Assembly: GCA_030248295.1 (NCBI GenBank) | Contig: JASANH010000959.1 | Span: 62,001-126,000, forward strand | DNA length: 64,000 bases | From: Mesodorylaimus sp. YZB2_4 | Taxonomy: Eukaryota; Nematoda; Enoplea; Dorylaimida; Dorylaimidae | Direction of reading: 5' to 3' | In this document: positions 23,394-35,500 of the stretch, in pieces | How positions within the stretch are numbered: position 1 is the first letter of the stretch | How the letters are laid out: each line of letters begins with the position of its first letter | Made by a program: the position numbers and the translations under genes | The notes under the pieces: model-generated | Databases searched by the model: none | Told to the model about the DNA's origin: nothing | What the model saw: the letters and a program-made list of their open reading frames with translations, nothing else

Positions 23394-24154
23394 TCATGCA
23401 GGATGGATTTGAGCAGAGCCCACGTATCGATCTGCGTCTGTATTATCCAGAAATTTCGGCATATAGAAACAGGCGACACAGTAGTTCGGGCCTAAAAGAA
23501 GTAAGAAATTTAGAGACGCTCGAGCCTGAAATATCCAGATGTGCGATGGGGCCCAATCAACCAGGCTGGATACAATTCTAACAAGAGAAAACACACCTCA
23601 AAATGCAATCAAAATTCGCAAGGTAAAGGACAGAAAACGAGTAACAAGCCAACGGTGTTGTATTGCCGCTGCGCCACTGGATTTGCTTGCATCAGTCGCA
23701 AAAGTCGCGTCTTTGATAGCAAACTGCATTTGAAAAAACGGTTTTTTTGTCGTTTAGCGACTACAAAGTTCAGATGCAGATGTTAGAGAGATGCTTAATC
23801 GACATTAGCAGTTGACTTTGCTCCTAGAGATGCTCAAGCCCTAAACCAGTCAAAGTTTGTGCTTAGAAAAAGCTCCACGGAAAAAGGTTGTTTTGCCTTA
23901 ACGATTATTCCATGGCGACTAGACAGTTTATGCAGTAATATGGCGCGCTGCAGACTGACAACCAGTCCCAACTGAACAGGTGGATTTGTTCTTCGAGGTA
24001 ATGCAGCCCCAACCCCGAGAATTAAAGGTTGTGCTCTGGTTGAAGCTGGCTTCAGGGCCCAACGCACATCCTGGCGAACGGATGTACAAATATGCAGTGT
24101 ACCTAGCATGACTAACGCCATCGAAATGAGGACAATCAACAGCAGGTACTTCAT
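23394..24154 (-). CDS. Secreted CxxC mini-protein, copy A (two exons, 49 aa)
   Basis: Exon 1 24103-24154 encodes the leader MKYLLLIVLISMALVMLG with a phase-1 donor. Exon 2 23394-23491 follows TTCTTTTAG and reads PNYCVACFYMP... to TGA. The predicted mature peptide is about 31 residues with a CxxC pair and a YVGSAQIHPA end matching the C-termini of copies C and D. The intron is about 610 bases. No known family is recognised; the CxxC might be redox-active, metal-binding or an intermolecular disulphide. Exon borders are conserved in four copies. Confidence 0.65.
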
Positions 24155-25137
24155 AATCCTTTGCAACGAAAACCACAGACGCCTTCGAACTGGTTTTTAA
24201 AGCTATGAAGAAAAAGACCAAACTGGCCAGCTGGTTTTGCGGCAATAAGGAGAAACTAATGTTTGGTATTGATGAAGTTTATTCCGGCGCTTGGCGTCGA
24301 AAGTGGTTTCCATTTAGAAACGGGTTTCCATTTCCAGAGTCTGACGTAGGTGATCATTACAGATTACTGATCGTGAGTTTACCCCTGGAGCTTTACCAGG
24401 AAGACAACGTTTTATGTCATGCCACTGAGTGGCTAACGTTATGGTGGATGCCAGCACATTCACGGGCGATTGCAAACCCGGACTTTTCAGGGAGGCACAG
24501 GCAGAGTCTTAAGTGTCGATACCCGAAAGGTACGCCAACGGTTACGCACTATGGTCCAAAACCTTGAATTGCACAAATGCAGAGAGCCTGTTCGATATCC
24601 AGTAACCTCCCCCTTGTGCATCCCCGTCCGCAGGAGTTGAGATTTCGTACAGCATTTACAGTAGTGGACCACATCACACGAGGCAAATTTTCTTATACAG
24701 TATGCTTGACAGACATGCGGTCTAATCGTAAGGGTTGGTGCGAGAAAATGGCAAGAAGAGAAAAAGGTGAATGATTTCAGTACGAGCTGTAAGAGAACCA
24801 GCAGCAGAATTCTCGTCCTTGATTGTAATATACTTCGGTTAGGCACGTATTCCGTTCGTAGTTGTCAGGAACATACTGTAGCATCGCGAAATGGCCAGGT
24901 CAGTCGTTGCATTTCACGTTCAGAAGGTAAACGTGAAGGGGAACGCTCGGGAAGTATATTTAAGTTTCAGATGGACAGCAGAAGCTGAAAGCTTTGAGCC
25001 GTCCGTCGTGACGAGGTGGTTTTGATGATTTCTTGTCGTTTTGATCATTACTTTGGCTGTTTTCAATCAAGGGGAATCTGATATTCACTTTCAGCGGTCT
25101 TTTTTCAGCGAAGTGCCTATCCCTGATAATGTAATCA
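24155..25137. other. Stretch between copy A and the LTR element
   Basis: Upstream flank of mini-protein copy A, which resembles the upstream flanks of copies B-D (TTTCCATTT...GATCATTACAGATTACT). No gene was supported beyond that. Confidence 0.35.
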
Positions 25138-25331
25138 GATTCGGACGTCAATTCGACCGTCCAGCACAAAACCCAAACCAAGAGAAGCCCCTGACACAAG
25201 ACACACGCGCACTTATAAAGGCGAGGCACATCCGCAAGGCGGCCTCGGACGGAAACACGATAAGATAACAACGGAAATACAGACATGAAGGGAGACCTTA
25301 TCTTATAACTATCACTATTTACACTATTACA
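25138..25331 (-). repeat. 3' LTR of the gypsy element
   Basis: 194 bases, on the minus strand beginning TGTAATAG. It differs from the 5' LTR by three substitutions. Contains CTTATAAAGG-like sequence (TATA-type, read on the plus strand as ACTTATAAAGG). Confidence 0.9.
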
Positions 25332-25373
25332 CTCTCCCCCGGGTGCGGGTTCCTTGATCGCCTCCGATTTGGA

Positions 25374-27964
25374 CTACTGATTCGCCACTGTTCGTACCTT
25401 GACTAATGGAGAAAATTGAATGGCGCGAGAGCGTAAATTGTACCGAACGTCGTCGTTATTGGTCGCTCGATCCATTGCGGGAACTTGCTGCGGCAGATCG
25501 TTGACCGGCACGTAGCGATCCTCGAGTGCGAACGCATTTGGATTCGTATTGCGCCGAGTTTGATGGTTTGATTTGATTTGGTTGTGGTTCGTCGTCTGTT
25601 TCGTTAACGGGGCCACATAACGAGTGGCTTGCGGAATCGGTTTAGTCCGAGACAGATGAAACCATTTAGCTTCTTATCACGCCTGTCCAAGGTTTCGGGC
25701 GCACACAGTATTCGATTTCGCGTCATCCACGATTTTTGGACCACACCACGGACTCTGAGTCAACTTTTTCTTTCCATGCTCATTTAATGCATTCCTGGTC
25801 ATGACATAGTCTCCTGGTCGATACGTGTGCGTACGAGTCTTCTTGTTGTACGATTTAGCTTGTTGCTGCTGAGCCTGTTCAATATTCGCACGAGCTATCT
25901 CCCTCGCGGTGCTCAAATAACGCTGAGTATTAGCAACATGATCGGTTATGTCCACTTTGTACTGGTTGTGAACATATGCGAAGGCCAAGTCGGTGGGCCT
26001 GCGAGGTTTGCATCCATATAGTAACTCGTATGGACTAAATTTTGTCGACGTCTGCGTGGACGTATTGTAACAGTATACGACATCGGGCAGCATGGCGTCC
26101 CACTCAGTAGCTTTTTCCGAGAAGATGCGCAAGTTCATGCCCAGCGTGCGATGCCAACGCTCAACCAGACCATCCGTCTGCGGGTGGTAGGTGGTAGTGA
26201 ATATCTTTTCCGTGCCACAAAGCTGACATATCTTCTGCAGCAATTCTGTGCGCAGGTTAGCTCCACAGTCCGACAGGAGCCGAGTAGGTGCGCCATGGCG
26301 CAGCACAATATTCTCCATAAACACTCTCGCGATCGTTTCCGTCTTGGTGTCAGGCACCGCGATCGCTTTAACGTATTTCGTCAAGTAATCGATAAAGCTA
26401 ATGATGTGGCGATTTCCGTTGTTACTCTAAGGAAAGCCCGATTTTATGTCCACCGCGACCATGTCCCAGGGTCCAGTAGGTGGACTGATCGGCTGCAAAG
26501 GTGGGCGTAGATATTCGTGCGGGGGGCTTATTCTTCAAGCACGTAATACAATTGGCTGCATACTCTTGGATATCTTTTGCCATAGTGGGCCAAAAGTAAC
26601 GTTTGCGCATGGTCGCTAGCATCCTTTCGCCCGAAGGATGACCAGCGAAGATACTATCGTGGTAGAGTTGCATGATTCCCGTTCTCGTCGCCTCAGGCAA
26701 GGCAATCCGTGGGGCTGTGGCAGACTTGGGCCACCAATACAGGATCTTGTTTCTGATCGAGTAATTCAAGGATTCGTTTTTGATCGACTGACCTTTGTCC
26801 TGTGCGACTACGCCTGTTTGCAAGTACGTGTAAATCGGCCCGAGCTTATCATCGGCTTTCTGTGCTTCGAGCAACTCCGCAGTCTTTTCGTTATTCACTG
26901 GTCCCTGGCCCGTATTTTCGACCTCTTCGTTCGTCACGAGAACATTCTCCTCGCTCGCGGCAATGGGCGGCGCAGGTACAGCGGCCTGCCAGGATAACTC
27001 ATCGTTCGCCTGAGCGGGTTCCGCCCCGTCCACAGTCTGGGCTGCGAAAGCTGGTGCCGACAGGGCCGGCTGCCATTCGTCATTGCGGGCAGGGTCCAGT
27101 TTTGACTCCTCCTTTGGTTCGATACATACTTGGTCGTCGGGCCACGTGGCTCCTTTTCGCATGGCCAAAATGACCAATAGGGCGGCTCGCAGTTGCGTTT
27201 CGAGTATTGCGATTTTGGTATCTTTTTCTTGCAGCCTATCCGTCGCTGCCAGCATAGTCATATCTTCAATCTCGGCTGGGTGTTGAGCGACGGCTTCTTC
27301 GTCCTTGCTAGTGGAACGACAAAACGGTGTCCTCGACAGCGGGTCGGCATTGTTCTTCGCGCCCGGACGGTACACGAAATTCAGTTTATACTGCTGCACT
27401 ACGATTCCCCAGCGAGTGATGCGCGGATTGGGATTCGGTTTTTCGAAAATGCTTTTCAAGCTTTGATTACCCGTGACCACTGTAACATCCTGATCGCACA
27501 GGTAGATTCGAAAGTGGTTCAAGGCACGGACAACGGCTAACGCTTCGAGCTCCCAAGCTGCATAGTTTTTCTCATGTTTTTCCAAGGCACGGCTATAGAA
27601 TGCGACAGGATGATCCCGTCCCTCGTGATTTTGCGACAGAACGGCACCGAGGCCATCATACGAAGCATCAATTTGTAGGATCCAGGGCTTCGAGAAGTCC
27701 GGATATGCCAATATTGGAGCCGTCACCAAGGCGGTCTTCAATTTTTGAAACGCATCTTTTTGCTTATCGCCCCACGCGAATGCAGTATTCTTTTTGAGCA
27801 AAGCATTCAAGGGTGCTACCAAGGTGCAGTAGCCTTTCACGAAACGCTTGTAATAGGCTGTAAGACCCAAGAATGAACGCAACTCTGAGGCGTCCCTTGG
27901 CTCGGGGCAGTCCAACACTTTTACGATTTTGTCTTTGTCCGGAGATACTCCCTCTCCAGAAATA
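25374..27964 (-). pseudogene. pol, 3' part: RT end, RNase H and integrase (broken)
   Basis: An open stretch 26422-28113 starts within the RT catalytic YLDD region and continues through RNase H and the integrase HHCC zinc site (HDSIFAGH...CITC). In RNase H the usual TDH motif reads TGN, losing a catalytic Asp. The integrase core resumes in another frame at 25677-26384, with the DDE aspartates and HPQTDGLVERWH, so a frameshift lies near 26500. A stop also lies in the resumed frame near 26445. A C-terminal tail with the VRYNLRSR signature lies at 25374-25616, behind a further stop at about 25677. The enzymes would integrate cDNA copies; this copy cannot make them intact. Confidence 0.85.
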
Positions 27965-28113
27965 CGATGGCCCAAATAAACCACACTGGGTTGTGCGAAT
28001 CGACATTTCGACAGCTTTAGCTTCAACCCAGCTTGCTTCAAGACGCTCAGGACTTGTTCCAAACGATCGTTATGTTCGCGCATGGTCCTTCCGAAGATCA
28101 GAGTGTCATCCAA

Positions 28114-29700
28114 GTACGCGAGACATATATTGTACTGTAGTCACCCTAGGATCTTGTTCATAAGCCTCTGGAAGGTTCCAGGTGCGTCTTATAGACCGCA
28201 AAACATGCGGGTTGGTTGCCACTGACCGTGGTGGGTGACAAAAGCTGACTTCTCACGCGCCTCCTGCGACAAGGGGACCTGTAAATATGCCCAAGTCTGA
28301 TCGAGCTGCGTGAAATACTTTGCGCCATTCAGGGCGTCGATCAAGTCATCGATACGAGGAATCGGGCATGCGGGTACCTTCGACGCCTTATTCAGTCTAC
28401 GCAGATCCAGGCACATTCGATATGAATTGTCTCGTTTCTTAACCATCCCAACTGGGCTGGCCCAAGGGCTGACCGATGGTTCGATAATTCCGGCCTTCAA
28501 ATACTTGTCACACTGCGTTTCGATTTCTGCACGAACCGATGGGGGCACACGATACGGCTGGCAGCGTATGGGTGCGTGATCGCCAGTATCTATGTGATGC
28601 TCTATTTGGTCGGTTAGTCCGACATCGAAATCGTCCTTCCCAAACAGGTCTTGGTACTTTGCCAGACGACTCAGCAAATCTTCCTCGTCCGCCGGATCCA
28701 ATGTCGATGGCATCAGATTCTCACGTAATTGCTGTTTCAGGCTCTCGAGAGGGGTCTGCCGTTTTTCAGTCGTGGCAGAAGAAGCCGTTGGCTCAGTCAA
28801 TGTGGCGACAAGGTCATCCAGTGTCACTAGGTTTGCTGAACCAAGACGCATATTTGCATAGACCGTAATTGGTGCGTTCGTGGCGTTACATACGCGAACT
28901 GGGATACGACCCTTCCTGACTGTGGCCAGAACACGAGCGCCAAGCAGAGATATCTTATTCAAATGTTCGACATCTGGTTGAAACATAACTGACGCACCAT
29001 CCGAGTGCTGAATACGAGCCCACACGATACTTTCGTGGTGCGGTGGGACATTGACCGCCTCTGTGTTGTGAGCCAAGGTCACATGGTCTTGTGGTGAGAC
29101 AACACCACACATGGGCACTTTCGCTTTTCCCCCCAAATCGATTTGTCGCATTTCCCAATCGAGGTTACAGTAACGATATTGGTAAAGCAAGTTGGTGCCG
29201 AGCAAGAACGGGCAAGGCAAACGATCTACTACTAACGCAGTGATTGAGGTCTGATGACCATTTAGGTCCAAGTCCAGAGCAGTCATCCCTACTACAGTAA
29301 GGGGAATGTTATTTGCACCGACAGGCGTGCAATCGGCCTTTGACAAGGGATTCGCTCGATTTTCCTTCTGCAAAATCCAATATGCCTCTAACGAGATGAT
29401 AGTGTAGCAGGCGCCAGTGTCCCAACGGGCTAAGGCATTAGGCTTGCCATTGACCGTGATCAGACTCCACGGAGTATCCCTGGTTTTGGTACCCTGTACC
29501 AAACACACTTCATATTGGACCGTAGGCGCTTTTGGCCTGTCCCAATGACGGACATCAGCCGCTGAGTATACCCTCCGAACCAGAATCTCGCCTAAACTCG
29601 GGCTCGAACTCGACCATTCGGCCTGCGGCTCGGCCAGCTGCGGCTCGTACGGGACAACGGCTGTAGGTTGAGAGACCGGAACTTGTGGCTCGATGGGCAT
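28114..29700 (-). pseudogene. pol, 5' part: protease and N-terminal reverse transcriptase (broken)
   Basis: Open from ATG 29700 to a stop at about 28190. An aspartic-protease active site DTGA sits at residues 94-97. RT begins around the HHIDTGDHAPIR region and includes YFTQLDQTWAYLQVPLS, which carries the first catalytic Asp. Two in-frame stops (about 28189-28191 and 28141-28143) interrupt RT shortly before the YLDD box. Usual elements read gag-pol through a frameshift; this frame also extends upstream of the ATG (see the 29725-30099 entry). Confidence 0.85.
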
Positions 29701-29724
29701 TTCGTCTATTTTACGTGACTCGTT

Positions 29725-30099
29725 TCACCTTTGGCTGCCCGACTCTAGACGTTTCGGAGGATCCTCGAGGTCATGACGGTGCCTCTTCCGGTTTTTCCAA
29801 CGACAGTATATCACGTACCCGAGCGCAAGAAGGAGCAGGGCAACGATGCCTAGTACCGTGAGATTGATGATCAACTGTATGGGCCCAGTTAGCAAAGTGG
29901 CCAGGCTGTCCGCAGGAGTAGCAACCTCGTCCGTTACCACCACGAGTAGGCGAACGACTGCGATTCGTTTGACTGTGTTGTCCTGACGGCCCGTTGTTCG
30001 AGCCGCGATCTCGTCCGAACAGCTGATTAGCCAGGGTCGGACAATCTTTGGCCGCGTGGCCAACTTGTGTACAAAACTGGCACGACGTTGTTGGTGCAA
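29725..30099 (-). other. Overlapping pol-frame extension with a transmembrane-like segment
   Basis: In the same frame as the protease ORF, separated from it by a single TGA at 29725-29727, and overlapping the 3' end of gag in the +1 frame. It encodes a hydrophobic run (LIINLTVLGIVALLLLALGY) followed by a basic tail (CRWKNRKRHRH). This could be a genuine gag-pol linker reached by frameshifting, or a by-product of the overlapping zinc-knuckle region. Confidence 0.45.
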
Positions 30100-31189
30100 C
30101 TGACATTACGGTCTGGGTCGAGTTGCCTTTCCTGTAACACGTCTGGTCGGAATGATTCCGATAAACGAAGCCATTTTGGTGGCAGAACGAGCAATAGAGG
30201 TCATTTCGGGGGTGACCTCGGCTATTGGAGCGATTTCGACGCTGCGATTGATTTTCCATTCCTTGAGGCTGCTTCAGTAGACCTGCAAATTTAGCCAACA
30301 TATCTGACATCACGTCTTCTACCTTTCTTACAGCACCAGCTTGCTCTAACGCGCCGTTCGGGCCCCAAAAATGCAGCTGGGTGGCACGATGTACATAGTC
30401 ATCAAAGGACGGATTCCTCGTATCCGTATTCGCGACCTGCTGTCGAAGCTGAGGCGACTGCAAACCCCGCAAAAACTGCAATTTCAACTGGCGATTGCGC
30501 TCTTCGGCGCTCGTATTTCGAAACGCTTTATACGACAGTTCCTTCAGCGCATTAGCAAAGGCATCCGGAGCCTCATTAGCTAACTGAACGCGATTCAAAA
30601 ATTCGACCTCTCTCAGGGTGCTCGTACGCTCGTCAGAAAAACGTTCCTTCATCCTTTCCGCAATGTACTGCCAAGAGGTGGCTTGTTCTAAAGGGGCCTG
30701 TCTTTGAATCTCATCAAGAACCATCCGCGCTGGCCCAGAGAGCAAGGCACGCAAATTATCGACCTTCGTCGCCTCCGTGAACTGCATTCGGGCAGCAAAA
30801 TTGTTAAAGTCAGCCTGCCAGTCTACCCAACTTTCCTTCATCGACCCAGAGAACACGGTGGGTAGCCCAGTTAGCAGGCCAGCTAGTGGGTTCTGAACTA
30901 TTGGGGCTGGGGCTGGAGCCGCAGGGTTTGGTGCCACCGCAGCCAACTGCTGTCTGACCAAATCCGCTGCGTTCCGCGCTGCCGTATCTGCCAGTTCGGC
31001 CATCATACGATTCATCTCTTGTATTTCTCGCTGCCGATTTGGTGCAGGGAGATTGCCAATAAGCTCATCGTCTCGATGGACAGGCATCTCAGGTGGCTGT
31101 CTACCTCTCGTAGCTACGCCAATCGCATCTGTCCTATCAAATACACTTTCACGAGCTCTAGCCTCGATTTCTAGAAACTGTTGGCTCAA
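29771..31189 (-). CDS. gag polyprotein of the gypsy element
   Basis: 472 residues from ATG 31189. An N-terminal helical region, then a capsid-like retrotransposon gag domain (FSGSMKESWVDWQADFNNF onward, with LLSGPARMVLDEI), then a basic linker and two zinc knuckles. The first, CQFC...GHAAKDC, is intact CCHC. The second, CYSC...GHFANWA, lacks its last Cys. Gag would package element RNA in cytoplasmic particles. This frame is intact, unlike pol. Confidence 0.88.
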   Translation of the reverse strand: MSQQFLEIEARARESVFDRTDAIGVATRGRQPPEMPVHRDDELIGNLPAPNRQREIQEMNRMMAELADTAARNAADLVRQQLAAVAPNPAAPAPAPIVQNPLAGLLTGLPTVFSGSMKESWVDWQADFNNFAARMQFTEATKVDNLRALLSGPARMVLDEIQRQAPLEQATSWQYIAERMKERFSDERTSTLREVEFLNRVQLANEAPDAFANALKELSYKAFRNTSAEERNRQLKLQFLRGLQSPQLRQQVANTDTRNPSFDDYVHRATQLHFWGPNGALEQAGAVRKVEDVMSDMLAKFAGLLKQPQGMENQSQRRNRSNSRGHPRNDLYCSFCHQNGFVYRNHSDQTCYRKGNSTQTVMSVAPTTSCQFCTQVGHAAKDCPTLANQLFGRDRGSNNGPSGQHSQTNRSRSPTRGGNGRGCYSCGQPGHFANWAHTVDHQSHGTRHRCPAPSCARVRDILSLEKPEEAPS

Positions 31190-31317
31190 TGTAGCCGTTT
31201 TCGAAAACTTCCTACTTTCTCACTGACACCAACTCTCGAATCCGTGAGAGAAAACGGCTCTTACTCAACTCAAAACGCTCACTTCAAAACAAGGATTCCC
31301 AAAGCAGGAGGCAAATC

Positions 31318-31347
31318 AGGTACCTTCGGCTCCTGCCAGGCTCGCCG
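31318..31347 (-). other. Putative primer-binding site region downstream of the 5' LTR
   Basis: On the minus strand the bases just past the LTR read CGGCGAGCC then TGGCAGGAGCCGAAGG. The TGG start a few bases after the LTR is the usual primer-binding position. The primer tRNA was not identified. Confidence 0.4.
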
Positions 31348-31541
31348 GATTCGGACGTCAATTCGACCGTCCAGCACAAAACCCAAACCAAGAGAAGCCC
31401 CTGACACAAGACACACGCGCACTTATAAAGGCGAGGCACATCCGCAAGGCGGCCTCGGAAGGAAACACGATAAGATAACAACGGAAATACAGACAGGAAG
31501 GGAGACCTTATCTTATAACTATCACTATTTACGCTATTACA
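31348..31541 (-). repeat. 5' LTR of the gypsy element
   Basis: 194 bases, partner of 25138-25331 with three mismatches (about 31459, 31497 and 31533 on this copy). It ends at CTATTACA on the plus strand. Confidence 0.9.
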
Positions 31542-31586
31542 ATAACAATTTTTTTTGGATGTGTGTTAGACACCATTCCATTAACC

Positions 31587-32507
31587 GGGCGGATCGGTTC
31601 GGTTCAATCGGTTCGGTTTGTCGGTTTGGTTCGGCTCGAACCGAACCGAACAGAACAGAAAGAGGTTGAACCGAAGTTTCCGTTCGGTGCACCGAGTCGA
31701 AATTGTTTCGGCTCTATGGCGCACCAAGCAGCTGGAGTCGCGCAACTCGAGCCTTCCCCCCCCCCCCCCGCTAGCAGCACACAGGCAGCGGATCACTGGC
31801 CGCAGTGTTACCGTCAGGTGCAGGGCAATCGCCTAAAAATCTGGGGAAATTGCAAGCTGCCAAGGCAGGTTTTAGGGCAGTGACACTTCTAGGGCAATCT
31901 GAGATTTTCAGGGCATTTTCAGGGCATCTTTAAATATTGGCACTTTGTCTTAGCTCTCTCGACAATGCCGTTGCTCCAAAGGGTGTTTTCCATGAGTAGC
32001 TGGGTGGATCTCGCCGAAGCATTTGAAGTTTTTGGTGCCTTTAAATACTGAAATGGTATTCAAATGCGCCATCATGGCTTGCTTAGAATATTGTTAGGTG
32101 TCTGGGAAGCGGTTTTTTTTCGAAGGGCTTTCTTTGCATTTGTTGGGAAGTTAAGCTTTAGGGCAATCTGAACCTGCATCTGAGGCATTATTGCGTTGCA
32201 GACCTAGTAACACTTAGCTCGCTCGAGTCAAACCCCAGCCTAGTGGCAATGAAGGTGTCCTTGCCCGCGAACGCACTGATTGATCAGAATTCATATAATT
32301 ATTCAGCGTAAAATGTGGCTTGCTTTCATTTTCTATGATGGCGATTTGCTATGCAACATGCTTTGTGGAGGTGAAATATCACAGATGATAGTCTAAGAAA
32401 AAAACCAGTGTTCTCGAACCGAAAAATTGAACCGAAACCGAAAGAACCGACCGACTCGCTAGAACCTAAACCGAAACTGAACCGAAACATAGAGAACCGA
32501 TCCGGCC
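31587..32507. mobile_element. Dispersed non-autonomous repeat, copy B (GGATCGGTTC inverted termini)
   Basis: Starts GGGCGGATCGGTTCGG and ends AGAGAACCGATCCGGCC. It shares internal blocks with copy A (GCACCAAGCAGCTGGAGTC; TTGCTTTCATTTTCTATGAT; AACATGCTTTGTGGAGGT) but is about 290 bases longer. It lies 45 bases from the gypsy 5' LTR. Confidence 0.65.
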
Positions 32508-35500
32508 ATGAATTCCATTCCAACCACTTCTCTGGTTCACGTGGAGAGTTATGAAATTTAAGTAAAAGCAATCTCGTCAATCAACGACCTGAAAAAGTTT
32601 TTACCACCAATGCATTTGTGATTCGATCACCCAGATTCCAAGCTCCACAAAGATCCACTGTGGATCAAGCAATATCTCCATGAATCCACTGATTTCCACG
32701 CATTTCGCGTGGATCCATGTGGATCCAAGATCCGTATGGATCTCTAGGTTTACTCAAAATTAGGTGTAGTCCGGGTCAGGTGGGAATCAGGTGGAATTCT
32801 AGTCTGCAATTGGATGGAAACATACATGGATCGAGTCAAAATTTAATCGATTCTACGTACTGTACGTAGATTACCCCTGCTTTGGATCCGTCTGAAATCC
32901 CGCCGTTTCCAAACCATGGAAAACCAGCTGTTCCATGGTGGATTCAATGTGGACTTTGGCGTGGATCTCCAGTAGTGTTAGAAATGACCTCATGGTCCAG
33001 GTCAGAATGCTGTCAAAACTCTGATTGACGGACCTTTGTTCAAAGTCTGGGTCAAGGTAAGGGTCAAAGTCAGAAAGTTTTTGGGGGTAGGGTCAAGGTC
33101 AGGGTCAGGTCAGAACTTCTTGCACCTGGTCAAAGTATTGTGGCAGCGAAAAAAAACAAAATTTAGTGAAAAGTTGCTGAAAAAATTTCGAAGCTCCTGC
33201 CTCTTTGTGTTGGGATCTGGGGGCAGTTTCACAGTTCAAAATCCCAAAGCATGTCCTAAATTCTAGGACAGTCCTAAGTCATTTCACAACCAGCTTGGTG
33301 TCCCACCCAAGGACACCAAGTTGTCTCAAGTTCAGGACGACTTCGACCATGTCCCAAGTCACTTTGTGGTGTCTTTATTTCCCAGCAGCGCAGCCAGGCG
33401 CAAGGCAAGTGCCCTTGATTTAGGACAATTTTGAGCTGACCTTTCTAGAGCAATCTCCAGGGCAGTCTTCAGGCGTCTTGAGATTTTGGCACTTTTCCTT
33501 AGCTCTCTCGAGCCGTAAAAAACGGTTCTTTTCCAGCTGAACTAAAATTCTGTCGTCCTTATTCAGCCATTGAGGCCAAAAAGGGACGACAGAATCCCAT
33601 CATCATTTTACACCTTACTCAAGAAAATACATGCACTTGACAGGGGAGGGGGACACACTTTAAATCAAAGCTCAGCTCACACGCGAGATCAAGTAACTGC
33701 CAAGCATAATCCCACGGTACAGAGTCCCGTAAAACGGTCGCAGAAAACACATAATTCCGTTTGTAGGACTCAAAATTATGACTTGGAAAAATGAAATGAC
33801 ACACAGCCGCCTACTAACATGACGGTCAGATATTGTGTAAAACGAGGATTCCTAAATAAGAAACCCATGTTAAAGCTTATAAAAAAAACCCAATATGGCA
33901 CGTTTACAGAGCTCATATAATGCGGACTAACCTGACTTGCCAAGGCGTCCGCGTGACGTAGCAAAATTATTTAGATACTGTCGTGCAGCAAACTTCGACC
34001 AGCACAGTAATGGGTGCCCGCTTACACGTACTGTGTGTACAATATTTTCCACGTTAAATTTCGTGGTCTGCAAAACTGTCCTGAGTCCTTTTTTAATTTT
34101 CAAACATGACAACTGTCTTAGGACACGCCTAAATCTATGGATAAGGTACCTCTGGGACGGCTATTACGACACGTCCTAAATTGATGTCTCAGCGTTGTCC
34201 CAAGTTGCTGTCTGATAGTGCACTGAACTCGTCCCAGTCCTGAAAGTAGTATCGCATTGTGAAACTGTCCCCTGCTGCTTGCAAGTCTTGGCTATTGCAG
34301 TTATCTTGCTCGTCCAGTAACCTATTAGCCCAGCTCCATGGACTTCTGTGTGCCAGCGTAGTGCTTGCTCGCGACTGCCATCCATCCGTGGCAGACACTC
34401 TCTCTTTACAATTTGTTCACATCCGAACTTGGCTTCATTGACCCAAGATATTCTGGCTGTCCAGCTACATCCAGCCTGATAAGGCGCCTTTTCTCGCAAG
34501 CCAGCATTGCGATTGGTGGCGGAATAAGTCGATATGGGGCAGGCAGTTGAAAGCGTGAATCGATGTTATAACGAATGAGATGTATTTTTGATTTTCAATG
34601 GGTGTCGGTTTTCTAATTTTCTCAAAGCCATCAAAAACAGCTTTACATATCGTTTTAAGCTTGATGAAAATTCAGTTTCTCGGGCTGTAGGTGAAATTTT
34701 ACATAATGCCACGAACTTGTCATCTGTAGTACGGTATAATTTCTTGGAAAAATCACAAACACAGGGAAGTTTTGTTACTGGTGCCGATTAGAAGCAAAAT
34801 TTTTTGTCCGATCAATGCCGAAGTCAGAGCCAGAAAATCAACGACTCCTTGCTGGTCAACGGTCAAAAAGTCTTTTGAAGGGTCGCTCAAGGTCAGGGTC
34901 AGCAGGTTAGACAGTGAAAAACCAGGTCATTGGAACACTGGTACCCACGGAGGGGGGGGGGGGGAGAGATTTGCACGTGGAATCCATTGTAGAACCTGTG
35001 TTTTAGGGAGTCTGGGCGGTGACGTTTGCCATTCCTACGAAAACAGGACGCAAACCACTATGTGTGAAGTATGACTCGGCAAATGCTGCTCCTCCCGGCC
35101 AACCTCTGTTGGAGATTGACGATAAGGATGATAACGGGTCTATGTTTGATCAGTTTCGCCACCAAGTCTTGAAAAACCTGAAAGACAACAGAGGGAAACC
35201 TAGTTAAAGCAAAAATATTGAAATTAGATACAATGATCACCTGGCAGCACCTGCTACTCTCATTCTGACACCAGCTCGACCACCAGCAGCTTCTTGACTA
35301 CGGGCAGAACCCCCCCCCCCCCCCTGACAACGAACAGTCTTATCACTTCTACCTATAAATTTAAGCCGAGCTACGCTTAGCTTACGATTAGATGCAACTG
35401 ATTGATAGAGGATTATGCTGTGGAATGACACCAACCTTGGGTGTCGTTCCACACCTTTGCCTAAGTACCATTGAAATACACTATATGCTGTACCCGTGAG

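Larger units (their letters stand above)
25138..31541 (-). mobile_element. Ty3/gypsy-type LTR retrotransposon, 6.4 kb, inactivated
   Basis: Minus-strand order is LTR, gag, protease, reverse transcriptase, RNase H, integrase, LTR. The LTRs (31348-31541 and 25138-25331, 194 bases each) differ at three positions, so the insertion is young. A purine tract GGGGGAGAG precedes the 3' LTR. No clear target duplication is visible; the immediate flanks ATCA and ATAA differ by one base. Order RT-RH-IN places it in Ty3/gypsy. No env gene was found. Coding is broken by in-frame stops and a frameshift in pol. Confidence 0.93.

Noticed and set aside
31563..31883. Open frames rich in FGSVRF or EPNRTE
   Set aside because: Translations of the GGTTCGG repeats in dispersed element copy B.
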